From assembly GCF_028679125.1 (NCBI RefSeq), contig NZ_JAJRCG010000005.1, positions 62,001 to 126,000 on the forward strand: DNA of 64,000 nt, given 5' to 3'. The notes beneath the pieces were generated by a model, which was given only the letters and a program-made list of their open reading frames with translations, made no database searches and was not told the origin of the DNA. This DNA is from Methanoregula sp. GTDB taxonomy: Archaea > Halobacteriota > Methanomicrobia > Methanomicrobiales > Methanospirillaceae. Numbering within the stretch: the stretch's first letter is position 1; every line of letters starts with the position of its first letter. Position numbers and translations under genes: made by a program. Below are positions 45,758 to 52,734 of this stretch, one piece after another.

Positions 45758-47236
45758 ATGGAACCGGCCCCGGCAGATAATCCCGGAAACGGGTATATGC
45801 TCCTGATCGTTTCAATCGCGCTCGCCAATTTTATGGCAGCATTCGATTCAACGATTGTCACGACTGCACTTCCGGTGATTGCAAAAATCTTCAGCCTCCC
45901 GGCATCAATGGCCAGCTGGGTGATCACCGTGTACGTGCTGGTCATGGCTGCGTGCGTGCTCGTGTTCGGCAAACTCTCCGACGTGATCGGGTACAAGAAA
46001 GTGTTCCTGTACGGGTTTGCTCTTTTCACGGTCGCATCGTTCGCCTGCGGGTTCATCCCGGAATTTGTCAGCTCCTTTCCCGTCTTCCTCATCTCGCGTG
46101 CCGTCCAGGCCGTTGGTGCGGTCATGTTCGTGTCCGTGGGACCGGCCATGATCACTGCCTATGTTCCCCTGGCGCTGAAAGGCAAAGCAATGGGTACGAG
46201 CTTTGCGTTTGCAGCCCTCGGGATGACTCTTGCACCGGTGGTCGGAGGGCTGCTCACGCAATACCTCTCCTGGAACTGGATCTTTTACATCAACATCCCC
46301 ATCGGCATTGTCGCCCTTCTCATCGGGGCAAAGGTTATCCCGGCAATGGAAAGTAAACCGCTTGCCCCCGGTTTTGACCGTGCAGGTGCCCTGCTCATCG
46401 CTGTCGGGCTTGCATCGCTGCTCTATGCCATGACCGAAGGGCCGTCCGCCGGGTGGACCGACCCGGTGATCCTTGGATGCCTGGTCGTTGCGATTCTCGC
46501 GCTGTGCGCCTTTGTCCGGTGTGAGCTTACCGCTTCCGACCCGCTGCTCGACCTTCGCCTGTTACAACAGAGAAATTTCTTCCTTACGAACATGGCGATC
46601 GTTCTTGTGATTGTCGCTAATGTCGGAATTCTCTACCTCTTCCCCTTCTATCTCCAGCTCGTGCAGGGGTATTCCCCTTCGGTTGCCGGGCTGATCTTCA
46701 CGTCGCTCTCGGTAGCAGTCATGGCCGGGGGGATCCTGGGCGGAATGCTTTACAACCGCGCCGGGGGGCGTAGGATCAACATCGTTTCCGGGCTCCTGGT
46801 CCTTGCAGGGTATATTCTCCTGATCGGGATCCGGCCGGATTCACCGGTCTGGTTCGTGGTCCTCTGCCTGGTCCTGATAGGTCTGGGTTTTGGCATGCTC
46901 CTGACCTCAGCATCGACCATGACGATGACTGCGGTCCCGAAAAAATACCAGGGCATGGTCTCGGGGTTCATCTGTCTGGAACGGTTCGCACCGCTGACCC
47001 TCGGGATAGCACTCTTCACCATTGCATTTGTCGGGGGCATGAACGCGGTTGCTCCCGGTGGGGGGATTGCATCGGCGGCTCTCGTGAATATCAAAACTGA
47101 TGTGCTCGTAGCCGGGTTTTCGCAGGCATTCCTGTTCGGGTGCATTGTCAGCGTCGTCCTCCTCGCGGTTGCTCTCCTGGCACGCCAGGAGGTTCATCCG
47201 GATTACCAGCCCTCTGGCAATCAGAAGAAGTCCTGA
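45758..47236 (+). CDS. MFS drug exporter, DHA2 family (14 TM)
   Basis: 492 residues with fourteen hydrophobic helices, the EmrB/QacA layout. Motifs: 'MAAFDSTIVTTALPVI' in TM1 (DHA2 motif D1), 'GKLSDVIGYKKVF' (motif A, G-x3-D-x2-G-x-(K/R)-(K/R)), 'LAPVVGGLL' (motif C, G-x-x-x-G-P-x2-G-G-like). The family expels drugs, dyes and other toxic compounds with proton antiport; the substrate cannot be told from sequence. A GCAGGTG site lies upstream of the ATG at 45758. No TetR-like regulator is adjacent. Confidence 0.93.
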   Translation: MEPAPADNPGNGYMLLIVSIALANFMAAFDSTIVTTALPVIAKIFSLPASMASWVITVYVLVMAACVLVFGKLSDVIGYKKVFLYGFALFTVASFACGFIPEFVSSFPVFLISRAVQAVGAVMFVSVGPAMITAYVPLALKGKAMGTSFAFAALGMTLAPVVGGLLTQYLSWNWIFYINIPIGIVALLIGAKVIPAMESKPLAPGFDRAGALLIAVGLASLLYAMTEGPSAGWTDPVILGCLVVAILALCAFVRCELTASDPLLDLRLLQQRNFFLTNMAIVLVIVANVGILYLFPFYLQLVQGYSPSVAGLIFTSLSVAVMAGGILGGMLYNRAGGRRINIVSGLLVLAGYILLIGIRPDSPVWFVVLCLVLIGLGFGMLLTSASTMTMTAVPKKYQGMVSGFICLERFAPLTLGIALFTIAFVGGMNAVAPGGGIASAALVNIKTDVLVAGFSQAFLFGCIVSVVLLAVALLARQEVHPDYQPSGNQKKS

Positions 47237-47378
47237 GAAACAACCACCCACTTTCCCAGGGGATATCCTCCCATCATCGTATCCGTTTACCTGACCGAGG
47301 ACCTTGCTCCCGGTATTATGAACAGTATCGTTAAGCAGGCTCAATTCAGGGATTGTTCATACGATACACAGGTTCCCC

Positions 47379-47528
47379 ATGGTAATCGAAAAAGCCAAAA
47401 AGAATTATTCCGCATATTCACCGGATCTCCCGGGCAGTATCGCAACCGGCAAGACCCTCGATGAGACAAAAGGGGGGATGACCGACGCGGTTGCGATGCA
47501 CATCCCATCGTATGTTGCCAGCGGATAA
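47379..47528 (+). CDS. Short HicB-like antitoxin
   Basis: A 49-residue frame read directly: 'MVIEKAKKNYSAYSPDLPGS' then 'IATGKTLDETKGGMTDAVAMHI'. This is the core of a HicB partial-RNase-H antitoxin ('NYSAYxPDLPGCxATGkT'). The residues usually before this (R-F-P) are present upstream in frame, but the expected ATG reads ATA, so the start is either internal or lost. There is no adjacent HicA toxin, and the usual C-terminal DNA-binding part is missing. It may be a stand-alone HicB-like protein or a relic. Confidence 0.6.
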   Translation: MVIEKAKKNYSAYSPDLPGSIATGKTLDETKGGMTDAVAMHIPSYVASG

Positions 47529-47534
47529 AAAAAA

Positions 47535-47939
47535 TTAAAGAATTCTGCTGCCGGCTTTTGGGCCCGGCTGGCATTCGAACACCTCGGTAATCTTCACGAT
47601 TATAAGGGAACGTGCAGGCAGGGCCGGATTTTTTTTATTGATCTTCTCCTTCATCAGATCGAAATCCTTGCCACTGGTTTTGATGGTTGCGTTACCCTTG
47701 ATCTGGAAGCAGCCCTTGATCTCCGGGCCCCAGATGTAGAGAGCGATCTTCGGGTTTGCACGAAGATTTTCCAGGGATTTGTTCATGAAATTGTCCACAA
47801 TCCAGATCGTATCGTCGCTGATGAGCTCAACAACGCCAATGGGAACGACATTTGGCGTACCCTCTTTGGATGCAGTCGCAACCGGGAAGATCTTCATCTT
47901 GCCAAACGCTTCTTTCATTTCTGCGGATAGTTTTACCAT
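47535..47939 (-). CDS. Pyridoxamine 5'-phosphate oxidase-like FMN-binding protein (copy 1)
   Basis: 134 residues in the split-barrel FMN-binding fold: 'KIFPVATASKEGTPNVVPIGVVELISDDTIWIVDNFMNKSLENL' is the N-terminal half, 'CFQIKGNATIKTSGKDFD' the second. Members bind flavin or F420 and reduce unknown substrates. A paralogue lies at 54973-55371. Its ATG overlaps the end of the small frame 47933-48151, so the two are probably co-transcribed, divergently from the wHTH regulator at 48269. Confidence 0.88.
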   Translation of the reverse strand: MVKLSAEMKEAFGKMKIFPVATASKEGTPNVVPIGVVELISDDTIWIVDNFMNKSLENLRANPKIALYIWGPEIKGCFQIKGNATIKTSGKDFDLMKEKINKKNPALPARSLIIVKITEVFECQPGPKAGSRIL

Positions 47940-48151
47940 GGTAAATTCCTGTGATGAATCCTGTTCTGATACGTACAGTCCGGCACGGTCAACGATGATA
48001 TCAGCAACGGCATTTTCTGTCGAGCCGTCAGGGTTGTGGGTTCCGCATCCGAAAAACAGGCACCCTTGACTGCTTTTTGCAATGCTTCAACCTTTGCCTT
48101 CGATACATCGTTTCCCGTGTGTTTCAGGGCGGCATTTTTTTCGCCGGACAT
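47933..48151 (-). CDS. Small hypothetical protein upstream of the FMN-binding gene
   Basis: 72 residues from an ATG at 48151 that lies about 20 bases from a TATA-like element (aaatatatactt at 48167-48178), as expected for a leaderless archaeal transcript. Two Cys ('GACFSD' and 'PDCTY') are visible; no domain recognised. The stop overlaps the start of the FMN-binding gene. The lack of any family match and a possible frame change near 'LTARQKMP' mean it could also be a decayed gene. Confidence 0.38.
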   Translation of the reverse strand: MSGEKNAALKHTGNDVSKAKVEALQKAVKGACFSDAEPTTLTARQKMPLLISSLTVPDCTYQNRIHHRNLPW

Positions 48152-48166
48152 TAGTCTGGTTGTTAC

Positions 48167-48197
48167 AAATATATACTTGAGCGTCATTAAAATATAC
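48167..48197. promoter_or_regulatory. Divergent TATA-like promoter pair
   Basis: Two TATA-like elements in opposite directions: aaatatatactt (48167-48178) serving the minus-strand small gene plus FMN-binding gene, and ttaaaatatac (48187-48197) serving the plus-strand wHTH gene at 48269. The close spacing suggests shared control, possibly by the wHTH protein itself. Confidence 0.5.
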
Positions 48198-48268
48198 AAA
48201 AGATTCCGGTACAGAAAAATGACCCTCACGTTCAACAGGGGATATGCTGAAACAACGGTGGAATAATC

Positions 48269-49021
48269 ATGGGTGCAGCACTGGGTACATTGAGCGAAAT
48301 CCGCGAACTGAAAGCGGAGATCACCGGGCTCCGGACGGATCTCAGGCGGTTCATCGAGCGGGCAAACCAGCAACATGTCGAGAATGTGCTCGGGGATTTA
48401 AAGAAGAATTATGCCGGCCTGTTTTCGGATCACCAGGTTGAAACTGCCAGGACTGATCTCTCAGCGCACATGGTCGGCGATTGCAGGATGCGGGAGAAAT
48501 GTTATGGCGTATTCATGGAATTTCTTCAGAATACTTCCAGGCATATCAAGGAGGGGCACGTTCCGGATGAGATCATCCAGTCGTACCGCGAACAGATGAA
48601 GACCCTGCGGAGCAAGGGACAACACGACAGGTGCGACACGTGCTTTACCGAAGTCCACCGCCTCTTTGAAAAACAGGTTGACCTCATGCAGTCACTCGGG
48701 ATTTACCAGAATGCCGCAGACCGCACGGGGACTGCTGCAGAAATTGCTGATGAATCGGTGGTGAAGGATCTCCTCGAACCCGTGGCAAATGTCCAGCGGT
48801 TTTTGATCCTCAAATCACTCTCGGTCCAGACCCGGACATTTTCTGATATCTCCCAGTTGACCGGCCTTAAGGGAGGCAACCTCCTCTTCCATGTCCGGAA
48901 ACTTACTGATGCGGGGATGATTCTCCAGCGACACGAGAGGGGAGATTATATCATCACCGACAAGGGATACAAGACGCTCGTAGCAATCTCGGAGCTCAGC
49001 TGCCGGATTAACGGGAATTGA
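48269..49021 (+). CDS. Winged-helix transcriptional regulator with Cys-rich N-terminal domain
   Basis: 250 residues. The N-terminal helical part contains paired Cys: 'DCRMREKCYGVF' (about residues 71-82) and 'DRCDTCFTEVHRLF' (about 117-130), suitable for a metal or redox switch. The C-terminal winged helix is ArsR-like: 'VANVQRFLILKSLSVQTRTFSDISQLTGLKGGNLLFHVRKL' and a wing ending 'YIITDKGYKTL'. A GGTGGA site precedes the ATG. The gene is transcribed divergently from the FMN-binding operon, a classical regulator-target arrangement, so redox-controlled repression is plausible (inference). Confidence 0.8.
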   Translation: MGAALGTLSEIRELKAEITGLRTDLRRFIERANQQHVENVLGDLKKNYAGLFSDHQVETARTDLSAHMVGDCRMREKCYGVFMEFLQNTSRHIKEGHVPDEIIQSYREQMKTLRSKGQHDRCDTCFTEVHRLFEKQVDLMQSLGIYQNAADRTGTAAEIADESVVKDLLEPVANVQRFLILKSLSVQTRTFSDISQLTGLKGGNLLFHVRKLTDAGMILQRHERGDYIITDKGYKTLVAISELSCRINGN

Positions 49022-49486
49022 GTGGGACACCGGGCTCTTCTTCAGAGAAAACACGTGCCCCGGTCCAGCCGGTCGCAATTGCGATCTTTTCGGGAAGTTC
49101 GACCGGAGAGACTCTCATGGTTCCAGCGCTGGATCATAAAAAAGTGATTTTGCCGGTCGGGGACTTCCACAAATGGGACGCGATCGTATCCTGGGACCGG
49201 GAGATGGCCGGAAAGATGGACGTGTGAGTGTGAGTGGAAAATTTTTTAGGATATTTGTACAAATCCTGTGCAGATGACGGGATGCCAGAAAATAACAGGT
49301 ACACGGGAGAAAGAGGTTGAGATTCTCTCCCGGGTGCCTGTTCTCGTGTATCTTCATTCCGGTTAAGATGTCTTCTTGTTGGCCCTGTCAGAAGTGATGT
49401 GCGATCACATCCTGCGAATAGGATCTCTCCCCCGGTGCACAATGCCGGGGTCATCGAAATTTTTTATGGATTCGCGATAATCAGAC
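49022..49486. other. Intergenic region, no gene seen
   Basis: 465 bp after the wHTH regulator. A short frame ends 'VILPVGDFHKWDAIVSWDRE' near 49227 but has no supported start or family. A T-run at 49240-49246 could terminate the regulator transcript. Confidence 0.35.
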
Positions 49487-49705
49487 TCATCCCATGAAAT
49501 GTGCGGATGCTCCTGCCGGTTTTTCGTGCAGGGTTTTCCTGATTGATAACTCACGGGACTGTTTTGCGGTTACCCAGGCACGAAGGGCTTTAAAATCTTC
49601 TGGGTGCATGGGTTCCGGTTCATTGAATTTCCCGGATGCACACCGGGTATAAATGATATCCTGGATCTTTGTTGTCCTGACGAACTGCATGAGATACCTC
49701 GTCAT
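49487..49705 (-). CDS. Small hypothetical protein
   Basis: 72 residues, basic, soluble, with no recognised domain. Its ATG overlaps the stop of the upstream gene (ATGA at 49702-49705), so the two are translationally coupled. A short helix 'HPEDFKALRAWVTAKQSREL' is the main predicted structure. Function unknown. Confidence 0.5.
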   Translation of the reverse strand: MTRYLMQFVRTTKIQDIIYTRCASGKFNEPEPMHPEDFKALRAWVTAKQSRELSIRKTLHEKPAGASAHFMG

Positions 49706-50004
49706 TTGTCACTGATCCGCTCGAGATCACAGAGCCGTACGGATCGATATGCAATCCCGTTGACCGTGTGAGATCGTTCTGGCACATCTGAACGACGGGA
49801 ATTACCCTCAAGTTCGTTAACCAGATAGGTAAGGTTTGCAAGAGCGGTTCCCATCCCCCGGATTTGAGCTGTTTTGTCCTGGTCGTGCCGGCACTCCAGG
49901 TACAGCGATTCCGTTTTTTTCACCAAAATATCGATATGGTTCCTGCATTCCTGCAACGAATCCGTGTACGATCTCCGTATTTTTTGGGGCATTGTTGATA
50001 CCAT
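49702..50004 (-). CDS. Small helical hypothetical protein
   Basis: About 100 residues from the ATG at 50004, chosen for the strong GGAGG site 10 bases upstream; the frame is open to 50040. Mostly helical: 'RRSYTDSLQECRNHIDILVKKTESLYLECRHDQDKT' could form a coiled coil. Two Cys lie in that segment. First gene of a two-gene operon preceded by an AT-rich promoter region (50110-50155). Function unknown. Confidence 0.5.
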   Translation of the reverse strand: MVSTMPQKIRRSYTDSLQECRNHIDILVKKTESLYLECRHDQDKTAQIRGMGTALANLTYLVNELEGNSRRSDVPERSHTVNGIAYRSVRLCDLERISDK

Positions 50005-50120
50005 CAGTGATATGCCTCCTTGTTGGTTGGTGGAGATCACCTCTTATGCTCCATTGTCGGGCGATTTCCCGGATGATTGGTCCGGGTATTGCCCACCCAA
50101 CCCACATATTTCATTTTTAC

Positions 50121-50134
50121 ACTATATACTTAAA
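50121..50134 (-). promoter_or_regulatory. TATA-like element upstream of the 50004 gene
   Basis: On the minus strand it reads tttaagtatatagt, a good archaeal TATA-box match, within an AT-rich block. It would give a leader of roughly 90 bases before the ATG at 50004. Confidence 0.4.
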
Positions 50135-50267
50135 TTAATTTCTATATAGAGGTTATAGGGATCTATTGTTTTTCACCTGGTGAAGAGAGACCCTATGCAC
50201 CATTATGGCAGAATGCCGGTCCTGACGATCAGCAGGAGAAATAGCTGATTGTATCTTCCCCAGGAGT

Positions 50268-50579
50268 TTGATCCTGGAAAAATTCCCCCCACATTCTCCC
50301 GACCGGTCACCTGAAAGAAAATACTTCTCAGGGGGTATTAACAAGCCAGCAGAGATAATTTTTAACGCCATAAATGTCCCCCAAACGGAACGCCCGTATC
50401 CCGAAGAGTATATCAGTCCTGCCCGAAAGGCGATCGACCTCATGAAGGCAAAACAGTACACTGCCGACCATATATCCCGGTATATCACGGGCCCTGATTT
50501 TCTGGGGAGCCGGATACTGTCACACGTGATCACTGTTGGAGAACTGGAACCTGGTATCTCCAATCCGGACTCAAAATGA
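50268..50579 (+). CDS. Hypothetical protein, possible helix-turn-helix
   Basis: 103 residues from a TTG start with a weak ribosome site. The C-terminal half, 'ARKAIDLMKAKQYTADHISRYITGPDFLGSRILSHVI', has helix-turn-helix character and core-like codon use; the first 25 residues are less convincing, so the real start may be further in. No family recognised. The opposite strand also has an open frame but with poorer content. Confidence 0.38.
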   Translation: MILEKFPPHSPDRSPERKYFSGGINKPAEIIFNAINVPQTERPYPEEYISPARKAIDLMKAKQYTADHISRYITGPDFLGSRILSHVITVGELEPGISNPDSK

Positions 50580-50695
50580 CGTGGGATCAGTCATTGACCG
50601 GATGCGTTACCTCTCTCTTTTCCCGGTTCTCACACTACCCGCACAAACTTAAAAACCGGAAACCGGATACAGGACAGAAAAAAAGGGACGGGGAT

Positions 50696-52201
50696 TTATT
50701 CTTTCGTCAGCGTGACCTGCCAGCTATCGTGTGACAGGGCAAGTTCCGGATCTGTTGTGCAGGTATCGCAGACGATTTTTGGGGACTGGAGTGCTCCGGT
50801 ATGGGATGTCGCCGTGCCCGGGTCCGGGACGAGCGGGATATCGGCATCCCGCTGGATGATGTAGCGGTACGGGTCGAGGTTCTCAGAATAGTACTGTTTA
50901 TACTGCTGCCGCTCGGCATCGGTCGCGTTGTACGACCACTCGGCTCCCTCGGCAACGGTCACATCGTTCGGGATCCAGCCATAGCCTGGCAGATAGTATT
51001 CCGACCAGAAGTGGTCGCCCCCGTAACCGGGAACCATTTGCCTGCCACCAGTGGCCCGGGCTGGGATACCGGCAGCCCGGCAGAGGGCGGCAAAGTACAT
51101 GCTCTGCGTCCCGCAGTCGCCAAAGCCGGTGGCGAGGATATAATCCGCTTCCGGCAGGCCCATGGCATTGAGCCGGTCATGGGGAATGAGGCTGTAGGGA
51201 CGGTTGATCACGTACCGGTAGATCATCTGCGCCTTCCTGTACGGGTTGGTCTCGTTCCCGACAATTCCTCGTGCAGTCTCCACGAGTGCCGGTGTCACCG
51301 CGATGTTCCATCCCGAAGCCGTATATTTCCGGTACTCGGGGTCGCTCGTATTGTAACTCCCGACCTTGTCGGGATCGATCACGAACCGCTGCTCGTACGC
51401 GGTGAAGCGGAACTTCGCACTGACGTTTATGAAACTGCCGGTAACCGACTCCAGCGGGATTTCGAGATACGCAAGCCCGATGTCCGCGCCCGTGCCGGTC
51501 GTTGACCTGACATACGCGGCCGGTTCAATGGATACAATGGTGACGTTTTGCTGGGATGCCGTTTCGATGGGCAGGGGGATCCAGAGGCGGAGGGTCCCGC
51601 TCTTCGGGAGTATTCCGGTCGGGATGCTGAGCGTTTCGGTCCCGTCCCAGGTGACGGGGTGAACATAATTGCCGGTCTCCTGCCCTGCGGGTGCGAGGGC
51701 ATAGGGTGTCAGCTGGTCATAGAACGGGGTCTCGTTTATGGCAAGCAGTGTCTTCCGCATGATATCCAGGTTGTGGTACTGGATATTCGGGCCCGTGCTC
51801 TGGAAGTACCAGGTCTCGCCATCGCTCTCGATGCACTGGCTCTGGTTGCAGGCAAGCCACGAGGCCTTCCGTTCTGCCGGAATGCCCGGGAATTTTGTAT
51901 CGATCATCGAGACGATCTGCGAACGGTTGTAGGGGAATTCGCTCGTCATCTGGTGTGCGACCGTGGCACGGTACCGTGCATGCAGCGCCGCAGTCGCGTT
52001 CCCGGCAGCGGTGTAGTTCTGCTGCGCAAGGGAGAAGAGCCGTTCGGCGGCATGGAGGTTGTTGTTCTGGAACTCGTGTTCTCCCGAAAGGAGAAGGGTA
52101 TCGCCCGGTGATGCCGTGACGAGAACCGGCGCGGTTGTGCAGCCGGCGAGAAGCACACAGAGACATACCAGGAGGAGAGTTATGACAAGGATTCGTTTCA
52201 T
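50696..52201 (-). CDS. Transglutaminase-like domain lipoprotein
   Basis: 501 residues with a lipoprotein signal ('MKRILVITLLLVCLCVLLAGC'). A helical N-terminal part and a beta-sandwich (about 170-280, 'SGTLRLWIPLPIE') precede the transglutaminase-like core (about 300-440): catalytic Cys in 'GFGDCGTQSMYFAALCRAAGIPAR', His in 'GGDHFWSEYYLPGYGW' and Asp in 'IPNDV'. Such exported proteins are cysteine proteases or amidases, possibly cleaving cell-surface peptides. The C-terminal tail 'LQSPKIVCDTC' is repeated in a remnant just upstream (52315-52440). A poly-A/T stretch after the stop could terminate transcription. Confidence 0.9.
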   Translation of the reverse strand: MKRILVITLLLVCLCVLLAGCTTAPVLVTASPGDTLLLSGEHEFQNNNLHAAERLFSLAQQNYTAAGNATAALHARYRATVAHQMTSEFPYNRSQIVSMIDTKFPGIPAERKASWLACNQSQCIESDGETWYFQSTGPNIQYHNLDIMRKTLLAINETPFYDQLTPYALAPAGQETGNYVHPVTWDGTETLSIPTGILPKSGTLRLWIPLPIETASQQNVTIVSIEPAAYVRSTTGTGADIGLAYLEIPLESVTGSFINVSAKFRFTAYEQRFVIDPDKVGSYNTSDPEYRKYTASGWNIAVTPALVETARGIVGNETNPYRKAQMIYRYVINRPYSLIPHDRLNAMGLPEADYILATGFGDCGTQSMYFAALCRAAGIPARATGGRQMVPGYGGDHFWSEYYLPGYGWIPNDVTVAEGAEWSYNATDAERQQYKQYYSENLDPYRYIIQRDADIPLVPDPGTATSHTGALQSPKIVCDTCTTDPELALSHDSWQVTLTKE

Positions 52202-52314
52202 GGGGCACCAGTCTGGAGATATATACCGGACGGAACGCCATTATAATTAACGTTGGGAAATGATCTTTGTGTCGATCCCGGTGTGCGGGAGACCGGACCC
52301 GCAAAAAGGGGGAA

Positions 52315-52440
52315 TTATTCCTTTGTGACCGTGATTTTGAATCCGCGAACGAGAATATCATCAGATTTTCTCGGCAGGAATCGCAGGCGATCTTCGGTAC
52401 CTGCACCCACCCGAAATGCGGGACTACCGCATTCTTCTGA
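52315..52440 (-). pseudogene. Tail remnant of a second transglutaminase-like lipoprotein
   Basis: On the minus strand this stretch encodes 'VQVPKIACDSC', then, after one frame change, 'FKITVTKE' and a stop at 52315. The intact gene next to it ends 'LQSPKIVCDTC' ... 'WQVTLTKE', so the two are clearly related. Everything before this point is missing and is replaced by the dispersed repeat at 52444-52734. It looks like a tandem duplicate that lost its 5' part at the repeat. Confidence 0.65.
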
Positions 52441-52443
52441 TCG

Positions 52444-52734
52444 AGGTGTGCCAGAATTTTTTTTAGGAGATTGTGTAACATCCACCAAAAGTGCGATAAA
52501 CCTGAAATAAAGTTTTCATTACCGCTCTTGGGGGCTCCGGCAAGCCTCCGCCCCCGCCGCTCGGGCATCCCCCGGTTGCGATAGTGCCATATTACCTGTA
52601 CTTGTGTGTGCCCCCAATTAAGGTAAAGCCGAGGCATCGCAATGCGCCCCGTCCCCCTCGGGTGACTGGTGGCGCAAGAGGGGGGTATGGTTTTAAATTA
52701 GTGGCTCATATTGAGGAATCACCTTTTTTTATAA
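52444..52734 (-). repeat. Dispersed ~300-bp repeat, copy B (inverted)
   Basis: Reverse complement of the element at 37079-37410, about 93% identical over its central 230 bp by eye. One end lies against the truncated transglutaminase remnant and the other against the stop codon of the M3 peptidase gene at 52735. The remnant is cut exactly where the repeat begins. Confidence 0.85.

Noticed and set aside
49018-49227. 69-residue frame ending 'WDREMAGKMDV'
   Set aside because: It looks slightly protein-like, but has no family, no ribosome site and overlaps the wHTH stop; possibly a relic.
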